From Acidobacteriota bacterium (GTDB taxonomy: Bacteria; Acidobacteriota; Blastocatellia; RBC074), in NCBI GenBank assembly GCA_018269055.1, contig JAFDVI010000020.1, positions 62,001-126,000 of the forward strand: a stretch of DNA of 64,000 nt, given 5' to 3'. Of this stretch, positions 8,019 to 18,116 are shown piece by piece (positions within the stretch are counted from its first letter, which is position 1; each line of letters opens with the position of its first letter). The notes beneath the pieces are model-generated. The model saw only the letters and a program-made list of their open reading frames with translations, was not told the origin of the DNA and did no database searches. A program made the position numbers and the translations under genes.

Positions 8019-11000
8019 TTAGAAATTAAACCGCACGTTCATATCCAGTTGGCGAGCCGCGCTGGCGCTGCTGGGAATGCCGAAGAATGCCGATCCCAAC
8101 GTACCCTGGTAGTTGCCAAAGTTGACTCGGTTGAAGACATTGGTGACGCGAAGTTGGAACGTGAGGCTGTAGCGAGAGCCTTCAGAGCCTCCCATACCCA
8201 TCATCATCGGGCCGCCCATCATTCCGCCACCGCCACGCATTCCTCCGCCGCCGCCGCGACCACCACGGCCACCACCGCCGCCCTGGTTTTGAGCGTTGTT
8301 ATTGTTGTTCGATTTGCCGAATCCGAAGGTTTTGCTGATGTCCATCGAAACCTGGAAGTTTCCAGGCCCTTGGGCGGTCACGCCGTTCGGATAGGTTTGC
8401 TGCAACCACGTGCCCAGATTGACTCGATCAGCCAACGTGGTGCAGGTTTTGCCCGGCGGGCAAATCAGACGATTGAATTGCGCAGTGCCATATAAGCTGG
8501 GAGACAGATTGGAGTTACGCTGAATCGGCAATCCATCCAACCCAATGGGACGCTCAGTCAATTGACCGTCATTATTGGTATCCAAACCGGTGGTGATGTT
8601 GAACGGCGCTCCGGATGAAGCGTTGATCATCGCGCCCATGCGCATTCCCCACGGCAGGGTGAAGATGTTGCCACTAAACACGCTGTGACGGCGATCCGCG
8701 TTGGAACGTCCCCATTCCGGGATCAGGTTGTAATTGTCCGCCGGGCTGCCTTCACCATTAGAACGAATCCAGGACAGCGTGTAACCACCGAACATCATCG
8801 CCCGGCCCATTCTCCGGTTGATGTTGAATCGAAGCTGGTTGCTGGTATTCAGCGCCGACGCTTCGTACTGGTAAATCTGACCTGCGCCGGTCATCGGGCG
8901 AATGAACTGTCCGGGATTGGCCGGATCGGGAATCGGCGCATTGATATTCCGCGTGCGGAATTGGTGAATGCCGCGCGTGTACAGATAGGTTACTGAACCG
9001 ATCAACCCTTTCGGCAGTTGCTGTTCCAGCGAAATGCTGGCGTTAATGTCATACGGAGCCACCAAATTGGGATCCAGCGGACGCAATGTCGTGCTGGTTG
9101 ACGAAGTCAACTGAGCCGCATTAGCCACAAGCGCTTCAGCCGCAGTTGGAGCATAGATGGCGTTGCGAACCAGGAAGCTTTGCTGCAAGGCCGCACCACC
9201 ACCGTAACGAATCGAGTTTTCGTAACTGCTGTTCCGCAATCGTTCGAAGAAGATGCCGCCGCCGCCACGAATCGTGGTTTTGCCACTCTTGAACGGTGAC
9301 CAGGCAATGCCGAAGCGGGGAGCGAAGTTCTTCTTATCCTGCAAATGCGTCTGGAATTCGTGGCGCATCCCGAAGGAAATCGTCAACCGAGGTTGAATGC
9401 GCCAGTCATCACCCACAAACCACGAACCGGTAAACATTCCGTAATTCAAGGACGGATCGCCCTGGTTGATGGTGAACTGAGTCGCGCGAGCCAGCGGGTT
9501 GGTCGGATCGGCAAGCGCCAAACGATACTGATCCAGTGTGGAAAAGGTGTAGGTGCCGTTAAAATTGCTGCCACTCAGATCATCATAACTATCGTGTTCA
9601 ACCTGCACGCCACCTTTGATCGTGTGCTTTGCGCCCTTGCTGGTGTAGGTCAGGTAATCCTGATATTCAAACTGAGTCGTTTGCGTCGAATTCGGGCAGC
9701 AGGTCGAACCACCGCCGCTGAAGGCATCCAGCACATTGATCGCCAGGCCGTTGAACAACGCAGTTTGATCGCTGTTGTCGCGCGAAAACTGGAAGCGGGC
9801 TTCATGAATCATCTTGGAGCTGATAATCCAGGTTTCGGAAACGCGCAGATTATGACCGGTCGTATTGCGATTCGATCCGCGTTCCGGCAACAAATTGAGA
9901 GTCGTGCTGCCTCCGCCTCCGCCCCCGCCAAAACCACCACCGCCGCCACCAAAACCACCGCCGCCAAAACCGCCGCCTCCAAAACCACCACCTCCACCGC
10001 CGCGCGGTGCAAATTCCTGATTCATCGAATCCGTCTGGCGATAGTTGTATGAGGTGTTGAGCGTGTTTCGATCGTTTAACAGATAGTCCGTACGAAGTCC
10101 GACAAAAGTGCTGATGGTTTCAATCGGCACGTTGGCGAAGAAATCGCCGGTCAGGGTTTTCGCGTAGGTGTTGTTGCTGCCGTCGGTCATGTTCCGGTCG
10201 GCAAACAATGTTGCGGACATCTTCTTTTTGATGATGGGACCGCCGAAATTGAAATTGAAGCGGTTGTTCGCCTGGTCGGGTTTGACCAGCGCAAAGGCGT
10301 TGCGGGCATCCAAGGCGGAATTGCGGTATCCCCATCCGCCGCTGCCGCGCCAACGGTCGTTGCCGGGTTTGGTGATGATTTCAATGCGTCCGAAACCGGG
10401 GTTGGAATATTCTGCGGAATAGGGGCTTTGGTTGATTCTGATCTGCAGGATCGCTTCTTTCGGAGGCAACCGGCCTCCGCTGAAACCGTCCACCAGAATT
10501 TCTGCGCTGTTGCCATTGCCGCCGGAAGCCGTCGGGCCAGCCAGCATGTTCAGATAATCGCGCAGATCATCTTCGTTATCGGGTAACCCCTTGATAAACT
10601 CTTCGCTCAATACCGTAGCGCTCATATTTTCGTCCGGATTGGTCGAAACGCCGACGGTATTTGCCGAAACATCGGTCACGACGTCAATCGTGCCGACAAT
10701 CATCGTGATTTCCAGCGACGGTTTATCCAGCGGAATTTTCAGGTCATTCATAACCACGGTCTGGAATCCCTGAAATGCGCAGGTCAGTGTGTAAATGCCG
10801 GGCGGAACGTTCGCGATACTGAATTCGCCGCTGACCACGCTCTTGGCTTTTCGCTGTTTGCCGTCAGGCGACGTCAGCACGATATCCGCGCCCGGAATCA
10901 CGGCTTTCAATTCGTCAACGACCTGTCCCCGCACTGTTGAGTTTTGTGCAAAACTGGCAGGAACCAACAACAAAGTCATCAACAATGTCGCGGCTAGTGA

Positions 11001-11030
11001 ACAGAAACTCTGCTTAATTCGGTTCGTCAT
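8019..11030 (-). CDS. Oar-type TonB-dependent outer-membrane receptor with Gly-rich loops
   Basis: The 1003-residue product has a signal peptide ([14 protein letters not shown]), a carboxypeptidase-regulatory-like beta-sandwich (about 30-110), a plug region ([17 protein letters not shown]..., then RIEIITKPG) and a long beta-barrel ending in an aromatic residue (MNVRFNF). Such receptors import bulky ligands or act in adhesion in Acidobacteriota and Myxococcota. Two insertions are unusual: residues about 341-375 are nearly all Gly with periodic Phe, and about 914-944 are Gly/Arg then Gly/Met-rich. They fall in barrel loops and would be flexible. ATG 11030 is chosen because AAGGAT precedes it. 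It is monocistronic with its own terminator. Confidence 0.93.
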   Translation of the reverse strand: MTNRIKQSFCSLAATLLMTLLLVPASFAQNSTVRGQVVDELKAVIPGADIVLTSPDGKQRKAKSVVSGEFSIANVPPGIYTLTCAFQGFQTVVMNDLKIPLDKPSLEITMIVGTIDVVTDVSANTVGVSTNPDENMSATVLSEEFIKGLPDNEDDLRDYLNMLAGPTASGGNGNSAEILVDGFSGGRLPPKEAILQIRINQSPYSAEYSNPGFGRIEIITKPGNDRWRGSGGWGYRNSALDARNAFALVKPDQANNRFNFNFGGPIIKKKMSATLFADRNMTDGSNNTYAKTLTGDFFANVPIETISTFVGLRTDYLLNDRNTLNTSYNYRQTDSMNQEFAPRGGGGGGFGGGGFGGGGFGGGGGGFGGGGGGGSTTLNLLPERGSNRNTTGHNLRVSETWIISSKMIHEARFQFSRDNSDQTALFNGLAINVLDAFSGGGSTCCPNSTQTTQFEYQDYLTYTSKGAKHTIKGGVQVEHDSYDDLSGSNFNGTYTFSTLDQYRLALADPTNPLARATQFTINQGDPSLNYGMFTGSWFVGDDWRIQPRLTISFGMRHEFQTHLQDKKNFAPRFGIAWSPFKSGKTTIRGGGGIFFERLRNSSYENSIRYGGGAALQQSFLVRNAIYAPTAAEALVANAAQLTSSTSTTLRPLDPNLVAPYDINASISLEQQLPKGLIGSVTYLYTRGIHQFRTRNINAPIPDPANPGQFIRPMTGAGQIYQYEASALNTSNQLRFNINRRMGRAMMFGGYTLSWIRSNGEGSPADNYNLIPEWGRSNADRRHSVFSGNIFTLPWGMRMGAMINASSGAPFNITTGLDTNNDGQLTERPIGLDGLPIQRNSNLSPSLYGTAQFNRLICPPGKTCTTLADRVNLGTWLQQTYPNGVTAQGPGNFQVSMDISKTFGFGKSNNNNNAQNQGGGGGRGGRGGGGGMRGGGGMMGGPMMMGMGGSEGSRYSLTFQLRVTNVFNRVNFGNYQGTLGSAFFGIPSSASAARQLDMNVRFNF

Positions 11031-11296
11031 ATTTATCCTTAGCTCTCCTTGCAATCCCTCTCCGAAACGGTAAAAGGTAGCTCAATCTTTTTGTGTTTTT
11101 TACTGCTTAGGGGCGTGAGGAGGATTAAATTTCCCCACGCCCAGAAAGACGATCCTTCCCAAAAAGCAGTTTCAATAATTTTTTAGCTTACAATCGGTTT
11201 GACCGGTGCTTTTGACACCACAATGCCTTTCCCTTAGCTTATCTCCTTGACCTGACAGACTCGCTTTCCATCCACCCTACAATCAGGAGACTTGTT

Positions 11297-13486
11297 TTGA
11301 GCAATCTTGTTCGCATCACCCGTGGTGACAATCCATACAGCCGCGAAGTTCAGGGCAAGGCAAATGAACCAATCACCGTGGCTGCCTTGCTGGATCGCAG
11401 CCGAGCGATGCTGGGGGTTCGCGATCTGGAGTATTCGCTGGAGGCGATTTTCGACCGGCTGGAACAGAACGCGCCTCGTGTCGCCATCATCGGCGGTTCG
11501 CCGGATCATCCGGCCCATATTATGGATGTCGAAACTACCGCGCGTGCAGCCGTCCGCATCTGGCAAAATGGTGGAGTTCCCTTCGCGTTTTCGACGCCTG
11601 TACTATGCGATGGAACGGCGCAATCCAACACCGGAATGTGTTATTCGCTGGAATCGCGCAATGCCATGACGACGATGATCGTCAACCAGATGGAAGCCCA
11701 GAGTTACCACGGAGCTTTCGTCATTCAAGGATGCGATAAACAACCATTGGCCGCCGTCGCTGCGCTGGCGGCGCTGGATGTCACTCGCAGAACCAGAGGC
11801 GATGCGCCCGTGTTTGCGACTTTCGCTCCTGCCCATGTCCTGAAGGGCGGAACCTTCCCCGAAGATTTGCGCGCCGACATCGAAGCCGTCGCTCAAAAAG
11901 CCGAGACCTTGAAGCATCAGGTAATCGCCGACGACGTGCGAGACGGGTTGGCGTATGTGCTGCAATGCACGACAAACACACAGTTTCAGGGAATCTTCAC
12001 GCGCGCCGTCGCCGCCGGAATCCTGACGCACGACGAACACAAAGCCTTTGAAAAACGTCTGGCGGTCAATACCTGCGACGGCAAAGGCGGCATCTGTGCT
12101 TTTAACGGAACCGGCAACTCTTCGCGCCACGTCGTTGCGGCTTTGGGACTGGTGCATCCGGCGCTGGAATTGCTGGCTGAGCCGCCAACGCAGGAACAAG
12201 TCAATCAAGCCGTTGACGCGCTGTTCGCCATTTGCAATCAGCCGGAATATTCCGTGTCCGAAGTCGTCAAAGCCAACATCGAAAATTGCGTCCGCATCCA
12301 TTCGACAACCGGCGGTTCAACCAATCTGATGATGCACATCGTGTCGGCATTCATTCACGCCGGCGTGGATTTTTCGATCTGGGATTACGACCGCATACGC
12401 CGTTCAACTGCCATTCCAGACCTGTTCAATTACAGCCTGACGCAAAGCCGCACGATTTTTGAACTGGCGCAACAATGCTGCGCGGGGCAGATTCGCGGCA
12501 TGGAAACCGTCATGTATGAATTGACGCGCAATGATGTTCCGATGGCTTTGAGTGCGGCGACGGTCACCGGCTCAACCTGGAAAACCCGGCTTTCTGACAC
12601 GCGCAATCTTTCCGCCGATGGAGTTACCGACAATCCCATTATCTTGAGCAAGCCGCGGCGCGCCTTCAGCGGCGTAGACGTGCTGACCAGCAATTTCTTT
12701 GACTCCGCCGTCGTCAAAATCAGCGGCATGCCCGACGCGCAACTGGATGAGTTCGACACCAAACTGGCCGTCGTGCTTTATTTTGAAAACGAAGACGATG
12801 CCAACCGCAGCTTGCTGGATGACAGTTTTCTGGATTCCGTCAAATCCAACGCGAACATCACCCACGCCGATTTGCTGCGGATTTACGAACACAATTCCGG
12901 TCAAAAAGCTGACGCGAAAATCAGCGCCTTCACCCGCGAAGAACTTTTCGATCATCTGCTGCACGAACGCATTATCAAATTCGCGGTCGTCATCAGTGGC
13001 CAGGGGCCTGAAGCCTACGGCATGCCGGAAATGTTCACGCCGATGCAGCACATCAACGCCAACCGCCATTTGAAAAAGCTGGCAATGATTTTGACTGACG
13101 GACGCTATTCCGGCGTCAGTTACGGGGCCGCCATCGGCCACATCACGCCCGAAACCAAACGCGGCGGACAGATTCTGTACCTCGAAACCGGCGACATTGT
13201 TCAATCGAACCTGCGCGCCCGCCGCTTCGTTCTGGTTGATCGAACGGCTTTGCGCGCCGATGGTTCCGTAGTCGAAAATGCCGCTGATCTGGCGACAGAA
13301 CGAAAAGAACTTGGCGAAGAGCGCTTGCGAAGGATCAACGCCCGGCTCCAAGCCATCGTCCCGACCAACCGCATGCGCGACGTGACGGACGCTTCGCGCG
13401 GAGTCGTGCCGAATTCCGTCGCCGAATGCGCTCGGCAACAATTCGTCGAATTCGCCAACTGCAATCTGGCCATGGCTGGGGATTAA
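11297..13486 (+). CDS. IlvD/Edd-family dehydratase, probably acting on a sugar acid
   Basis: The 729-residue protein has family hallmarks: a Cys in LCDGTAQSNTGMC (104-115), GCDK (145-148), a third Cys in TCDGKGGIC near 258, HSTTGGSTNLMMH, TVTGSTWK and TDGRYSGVSYGAAIGH. These position an Fe-S cluster and Mg2+ for removing water from a 2,3-dihydroxy acid. It is longer than IlvD (about 560-600 residues), and the motif spacing looks closer to the YjhG/YagF xylonate dehydratase branch than to true dihydroxy-acid dehydratase. A role in aldonate breakdown suits the polysaccharide genes nearby. The start is TTG 11297 with AGGAG seven bases upstream. Confidence 0.88.
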   Translation: MSNLVRITRGDNPYSREVQGKANEPITVAALLDRSRAMLGVRDLEYSLEAIFDRLEQNAPRVAIIGGSPDHPAHIMDVETTARAAVRIWQNGGVPFAFSTPVLCDGTAQSNTGMCYSLESRNAMTTMIVNQMEAQSYHGAFVIQGCDKQPLAAVAALAALDVTRRTRGDAPVFATFAPAHVLKGGTFPEDLRADIEAVAQKAETLKHQVIADDVRDGLAYVLQCTTNTQFQGIFTRAVAAGILTHDEHKAFEKRLAVNTCDGKGGICAFNGTGNSSRHVVAALGLVHPALELLAEPPTQEQVNQAVDALFAICNQPEYSVSEVVKANIENCVRIHSTTGGSTNLMMHIVSAFIHAGVDFSIWDYDRIRRSTAIPDLFNYSLTQSRTIFELAQQCCAGQIRGMETVMYELTRNDVPMALSAATVTGSTWKTRLSDTRNLSADGVTDNPIILSKPRRAFSGVDVLTSNFFDSAVVKISGMPDAQLDEFDTKLAVVLYFENEDDANRSLLDDSFLDSVKSNANITHADLLRIYEHNSGQKADAKISAFTREELFDHLLHERIIKFAVVISGQGPEAYGMPEMFTPMQHINANRHLKKLAMILTDGRYSGVSYGAAIGHITPETKRGGQILYLETGDIVQSNLRARRFVLVDRTALRADGSVVENAADLATERKELGEERLRRINARLQAIVPTNRMRDVTDASRGVVPNSVAECARQQFVEFANCNLAMAGD

Positions 13487-13525
13487 GCTGAAATGCCTTT
13501 ATTTCAATTCAAGTAGGAAGCATCA

Positions 13526-14641
13526 ATGCACAGCACAAACTTCTCACTCACGATCAGAGTTTCCCTACTTCTCGGTTTGGTCCTGGCAATTTCTTCTTAT
13601 GCATTGGCCCAGCAGCAAACCTTGACCATCGAAGAGTACGAACCGAAATCCACGCTCGTCACCAAAGAGCACAAAGTCGAACGCGCCAAATTTCCCTTCG
13701 TGGATGTTCACAGTCATCACAGCAATCCAAAGCCGGAAGAAGTGGACCAGTTGGTCAGGGAAATGGATTCCATCAACATGCGCGTGATGGTCAATTTGAG
13801 CGGCGGCACGGGCGAACAGCTCAAACAAACCGTTGCGGTGATGAAAGGCCGATACCCGGATCGGTTCATTGTCTTCGCCAATCTGAGCTTCAATGATTTG
13901 AACGAACCCGGCTATGGCCAGCGAGCAGCAGCGCGGCTGGTCGAAGACGTCAAAAACGGCGCGCAGGGGCTGAAGATTTTCAAGAACTACGGTATGGATT
14001 TGAAGTACAGAGATGGCCGTCGCGTGCACGTAGACGATCCGGAATTCGATCCGGTCTGGGCGAAATGCGGCGAGTTGGGCATTCCGGTGCTGATTCACAT
14101 CGCCGAACCGGCGGTGTTTTTCGAACCGATTGATCGTTTCAACGAGCGCTGGCTGGAGTTGAAGCAGTTCCCGAATCGCGCTCGTCCACCGGAACGGTAT
14201 CCGACATTTGAAACCCTGATGACCGAACGCAACCACCTGTTCGCCAAACATCCCGAAACCAATTTCATTGTCGCGCATCTGGGTTGGCACGGAAATGATC
14301 TGGAACGATTGGGCAAATTGTTCGACACGTACCCGAATGTTTATGTAGACAACGCGGCAGTGCTGGCCGAGCTTGGGCGCCAGCCGTATGCTTCGCACGA
14401 TTTTCACATTAAATATCAGGATCGCATTCTGTTCGGCAAAGACATTTACAATGTCGAAGAATACAAAATGTATTTCCGCATTATGGAAACCCGCGACGAA
14501 TACGTGGAGTATTACCGCAAGCGTCACGCGTTCTGGCGGATTTACGGATTCGACCTGCCAGACGAAGTGTTGAAGAAGGTGTATTACCAAAACGCGCTCA
14601 AGCTGATTCCGGGCGCGAATGCCAAGCAGTTTCAAAAATAA
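13526..14641 (+). CDS. Exported amidohydrolase-family (TIM-barrel) protein
   Basis: The 371-residue product has a signal peptide ([17 protein letters not shown]) and an Amidohydro_2-type metal-dependent hydrolase domain. Visible motifs are DVHSHH near 63-68 (first metal His pair), [18 protein letters not shown] (His ligand) and the late ILFGKD. Members hydrolyse or decarboxylate ring and amide substrates. The usual late FGTD is FGKD here, so activity or substrate may differ. It begins a run of three exported hydrolases on the plus strand (13526, 14749, 15670). Confidence 0.88.
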   Translation: MHSTNFSLTIRVSLLLGLVLAISSYALAQQQTLTIEEYEPKSTLVTKEHKVERAKFPFVDVHSHHSNPKPEEVDQLVREMDSINMRVMVNLSGGTGEQLKQTVAVMKGRYPDRFIVFANLSFNDLNEPGYGQRAAARLVEDVKNGAQGLKIFKNYGMDLKYRDGRRVHVDDPEFDPVWAKCGELGIPVLIHIAEPAVFFEPIDRFNERWLELKQFPNRARPPERYPTFETLMTERNHLFAKHPETNFIVAHLGWHGNDLERLGKLFDTYPNVYVDNAAVLAELGRQPYASHDFHIKYQDRILFGKDIYNVEEYKMYFRIMETRDEYVEYYRKRHAFWRIYGFDLPDEVLKKVYYQNALKLIPGANAKQFQK

Positions 14642-14748
14642 TACGTACACAGAGCGGTAATGACGCGGCTGGTGTCCAAGTCCTACTTCGCACGTTCACC
14701 AGATCGCCGCCGCTCCCTGTACTGAACCAACGTACAAGGAGACCCTCA

Positions 14749-15654
14749 ATGAAGCTGACACTACTTGCCTGTTCCCTGCTGTTGTTGCTGATGCCATTGG
14801 GTAACGTCATGGCGCAAGACATCGAAAGCCGCGTCGAAAACGGTTACGCCGATTCCAACGGCGTGAAAATCCATTACGCCGCGCTCGGCGACAAAAAGAA
14901 TCCGCTGATTGTCATGATCCACGGCTTCCCGGATTTCTGGTACACGTGGCGCGATCAAATGGCGGCGCTGTCCAGCGATTATTATTGCGTGGCGATTGAC
15001 CAGCGCGGTTACAACCTCAGCGACAAACCCAAAGGCGTTGAAAATTACGACATGCGGTTGCTGGTCGGCGACGTGATTGCCGTCATCAAACATCTTGGCC
15101 GCGACAAAGCCATCATCGTTGGTCACGATTGGGGCGGAGCGGTTTCGTGGTCTCTCGCAATGGCTGCGCCGCAGTTCGTGGACAAACTGATCATCTGCAA
15201 CTTGCCGCATTTGCGTGGGTTGAACCGCGAACTGGCCAACAACCCCGAACAACAAAAGAACAGCCAGTATGCCCGCAACTTCCAGAAGGAAGGCGCAGAA
15301 AAGATGCTGACCGCCGAACAACTGGCTTTCTGGGTGAAAGACCCCGAAGCGAAAAAGAAATACATTGAGGCCTTCAAGAAATCCGACTTCGAGGCGATGC
15401 TGAATTATTACAAGCGCAATTACCCGCGCGAACCGTACACGGAAGACAAATCGCCCATCGTTAAAGTCAAAATGCCCGTGCTGATGATTCACGGGCTTGG
15501 CGACACGGCGTTGCTGGCCGGAGCATTGAACAATACCTGGGATTATTTGGAGCAGGATTTGACCTTGGTCACGATTCCGAAAGCCGGTCACTTCGTTCAG
15601 CAAGATGCGTCTGACATGGTCACGCGTTCGATGAAAATGTGGTTGAAACGGTAA
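14749..15654 (+). CDS. Exported alpha/beta hydrolase, epoxide hydrolase / dehalogenase type
   Basis: The 301-residue product has a signal peptide ([20 protein letters not shown]). It carries the oxyanion HGFPD near 58-62 and the nucleophile elbow GHDWGG near 125-130, where Asp rather than Ser is the nucleophile, as in epoxide hydrolases and haloalkane dehalogenases. The late GHFVQQD supplies the catalytic His. The central WxWR of dehalogenases is not obvious and the true substrate is unknown. ATG 14749 has AAGGAG upstream. It is 15 bases from the following metallo-hydrolase gene, so they are likely co-transcribed. Confidence 0.92.
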   Translation: MKLTLLACSLLLLLMPLGNVMAQDIESRVENGYADSNGVKIHYAALGDKKNPLIVMIHGFPDFWYTWRDQMAALSSDYYCVAIDQRGYNLSDKPKGVENYDMRLLVGDVIAVIKHLGRDKAIIVGHDWGGAVSWSLAMAAPQFVDKLIICNLPHLRGLNRELANNPEQQKNSQYARNFQKEGAEKMLTAEQLAFWVKDPEAKKKYIEAFKKSDFEAMLNYYKRNYPREPYTEDKSPIVKVKMPVLMIHGLGDTALLAGALNNTWDYLEQDLTLVTIPKAGHFVQQDASDMVTRSMKMWLKR

Positions 15655-15669
15655 TTTTGGGAGCAAACA

Positions 15670-16569
15670 ATGAAACTCAAATTTCTTTTCTCGGTTTTCT
15701 CGCTCGGCATTCTGGCTTCGCTCGGCTTTGCGCAAGGGCAGGACTTTTCCAAAGTTGAAATGAAGGCAACGCACGTCGCCGGAAACATCTGGATGCTGGA
15801 AGGTTCAGGCGGCAACATCGGCGTTTCCGTTGGCCCGGACGGTTTGCTGATTGTGGATGATCAATTCGCGCCCCTGGCTGACAAGATCAAAGCTGCGCTG
15901 AAAGGTTTAGGCGATGGCAAACTCAAGTTCGTCATCAACACGCATTGGCACGGAGATCATACGGGCGGCAATCCGGTTTTCGGTGTGGATTCAACCATCA
16001 TCGCGCATACCAACGTTCGCAAACGATTGAACAGCACCAACACGGTAATGAACCAAACCGTTCCGCCTGCACCCAAAGCGGCGCTGCCCGTCATCACTTT
16101 CGACGAATCGCTTTCGGTGCATTTCAATGGCGAAGAGATCAAGGCGATTCACTATCCAAACGGCCACACGGACGGCGACGGCGTCATCTACTTCACCGGC
16201 GCGAACGTCGTGCACATGGGAGATGATTTTGTCACCTACGGATTTCCGTTCGTGGATTTGAACAGTGGCGGCAGCGTCGAAGGGATGGCGAAAAGCATTG
16301 CGAAGGTGCTGGAAATACTTCCTGCAAATGTAAAAATCATTCCTGGCCACGGTCCGCTTTCAACCGTTGACGATCTGAAGAAGTTTCATGAAATGTTGAT
16401 GGAAACCTCGCTCATCGTTGTCAAACAGGTGAAAGCCGGAAAAAGTTTGGACGAAATCAAAGCCGCTGGCCTGCCCGCCAAATACGATCCCTGGAGCAAG
16501 GGTTTCATCACAACGCCGATCTGGATCGAAACCATCTACAAAAGCTATTCGAAAACGGCTGGCAAGTAA
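15670..16569 (+). CDS. Exported MBL-fold metallo-hydrolase
   Basis: The 299-residue product has a signal peptide (LFSVFSLGILASLGFAQG) and a metallo-beta-lactamase fold. The zinc motif THWHGDHTGGN lies near 94-104, the next His in PNGHTDGD, and the late GHGPLS. This HxHxDH set ligates two metals. Subclass B3-like hydrolases, quinoprotein relay proteins and other families share it, so a lactamase role is not proven. The promoter is probably upstream of 14749. It is followed by a strong perfect hairpin. Confidence 0.93.
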   Translation: MKLKFLFSVFSLGILASLGFAQGQDFSKVEMKATHVAGNIWMLEGSGGNIGVSVGPDGLLIVDDQFAPLADKIKAALKGLGDGKLKFVINTHWHGDHTGGNPVFGVDSTIIAHTNVRKRLNSTNTVMNQTVPPAPKAALPVITFDESLSVHFNGEEIKAIHYPNGHTDGDGVIYFTGANVVHMGDDFVTYGFPFVDLNSGGSVEGMAKSIAKVLEILPANVKIIPGHGPLSTVDDLKKFHEMLMETSLIVVKQVKAGKSLDEIKAAGLPAKYDPWSKGFITTPIWIETIYKSYSKTAGK

Positions 16570-16585
16570 GCATAGTCTCTTCACA

Positions 16586-16619
16586 GTTGAAACCGTGTTA
16601 CGCTCGACACGGTTTCAAC
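16586..16619. terminator. Perfect hairpin between convergent genes
   Basis: GTTGAAACCGTGT (16586-16598) and ACACGGTTTCAAC (16607-16619) form a perfect 13-base stem with an 8-base loop between the converging genes ending at 16569 and 16677. There is no long T tract, so it is a bidirectional terminator candidate only. Confidence 0.65.
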
Positions 16620-16676
16620 GAATCTCTCCACCAAGATTCAAAATGAGTCGCCATTCCCTATTGGCATTCCGTGGCT

Positions 16677-18107
16677 TTATCGAGCCACTTTCCAAAAAGG
16701 ATGGTCTACGTGTCCTTCATCCATATAAGCGGCAGCTTGTTTAACGATCTCCGGATTTGCGTTTGCAATGTCATTTGCTTCGCCGAGGTCTTTTGACAGA
16801 TCGAAAAGCTGCACTTTGCCTGTCAGCATCGGTTCGCGGATGGCTTTCCAGTTGCCAAACCGAACGGATTGCCGTCCGCCCTGTTCGTAAAATTCAAAGT
16901 AAAGATATTTGTGCGCGGCCTGTTCGCCTTTTTTCCCCGTCAACGGCAACACTGCAATCGAATCCAGACCGGCGGGAACCGGCTGATTTGTCAATTCGCA
17001 AAAGGTCGCCATCATATCGCCGAAATAGCCGATGTAATTGTTGGTCGTTCCCGCCTGGATTCTTCCCGGCCAGCGAGCGATGAACGGAACACGGATACCG
17101 CCTTCGTATAGCGCGCGCTTCATTCCGCGCAATGGCCCGGCGGGATTGAACAATTCAGGATGATGTTTGCCTTCATTGTGCGGGCCGTTGTCGGAGGTAA
17201 ACACAACCAGCGTGTTGCGATCCAATCCACGGGCTTTCAACCAAGCCATGATCTTGCCGACTTGCGCATCCAGCCGCGTAATCATCGCCGCCTGGCCTTT
17301 GTCCTGATCCGCCCAGGGTTTGTCTTTATAAATGCCGTAATCAGGAACTTCCTGCCCGTTGCCCGTTCCGCGCGCAGCTTCGTTGTTGGCGTGCGGAATC
17401 GTCGTCGCGAAGTAGAGGAAAAATGGTTTCGTGCGATTTTGTTCCAGCCACGTCATCGCGCGGTCGAAAATCACATCCGGCGCGTAATCCACTTTTTCCT
17501 TCGCCCATCCGCTGCCGATCTCTTTGTTCTCTTCGGCAGGAACGTTGCGCAGTGGAAAGCGTTCGGAGTTGTGTACCAGAAACGTCGGGTAATAGTTGTG
17601 CGCGTGCGTTTGGTTCAGAAAGCCGAAAAATTCATCAAAGCCTTTTTTGTTCGGATGGCCTTCGGAGCCGATTTCGCCCAAGCCCCATTTACCGAACAGC
17701 GCCGTTTGATAGCCTGCGCTTTTGAACACTTCGGCCACGGTGCGTTCGTCTTTCGACAAGGTCTGCGCCGCCGCGTTTTCGCGCCCGGCGTTGCCGCGAA
17801 CGCTGACATGGCCCATGTGCTTGCCGGTCATCAGTACGGCTCGTGAAGGCGCGCACACCGTCGAGCCGGCATAAAACTGTGTGAAGCGCATACCATCGGC
17901 AGCCAGCCGGTCAAGGTTCGGGGTTTGAATCAGTTTCTGTCCATAACACCCCAAATCACCATACCCAAGATCGTCGGCAAGAATGAAAATCACGTTCGGC
18001 GTTTGAACGCTGCGACGCGCGGTTTGCGTGAAGGTCAAAGAAAAAGGCGCTGCTCCAATCAGCAGCGCCAACATCATCAATCCAGAAACATTTTTTTTCC
18101 GGGACAC
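16677..18107 (-). CDS. Exported sulfatase (arylsulfatase family)
   Basis: The 476-residue product has a signal peptide (about 8-28) and a type I sulfatase domain. NVIFILADDLGYGD supplies the metal-binding Asp pair (45-46). CAPSR at 85-89 is the CxPSR motif whose Cys85 becomes formylglycine through a maturase. Later KWGLG and FTSDNGPHNE supply further metal and active-site residues. Such enzymes remove sulfate from polysaccharides or aryl esters in the periplasm. It is 9 bases downstream of the DUF1552 gene, an arrangement implying one transcript. Confidence 0.94.
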   Translation of the reverse strand: MSRKKNVSGLMMLALLIGAAPFSLTFTQTARRSVQTPNVIFILADDLGYGDLGCYGQKLIQTPNLDRLAADGMRFTQFYAGSTVCAPSRAVLMTGKHMGHVSVRGNAGRENAAAQTLSKDERTVAEVFKSAGYQTALFGKWGLGEIGSEGHPNKKGFDEFFGFLNQTHAHNYYPTFLVHNSERFPLRNVPAEENKEIGSGWAKEKVDYAPDVIFDRAMTWLEQNRTKPFFLYFATTIPHANNEAARGTGNGQEVPDYGIYKDKPWADQDKGQAAMITRLDAQVGKIMAWLKARGLDRNTLVVFTSDNGPHNEGKHHPELFNPAGPLRGMKRALYEGGIRVPFIARWPGRIQAGTTNNYIGYFGDMMATFCELTNQPVPAGLDSIAVLPLTGKKGEQAAHKYLYFEFYEQGGRQSVRFGNWKAIREPMLTGKVQLFDLSKDLGEANDIANANPEIVKQAAAYMDEGHVDHPFWKVAR

Positions 18108-18116
18108 GACTATCTC

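Noticed and set aside
9905-10010. The repeated GGT/GGC triplets as a CRISPR or tandem-repeat locus
   Set aside because: They encode a continuous Gly/Phe-rich loop within the receptor frame; there are no spacers.
13565-15774. Two long minus-strand frames of 361 and 337 codons
   Set aside because: They oppose the amidohydrolase and alpha/beta hydrolase genes, which have signal peptides and active-site motifs. The antisense frames have neither.
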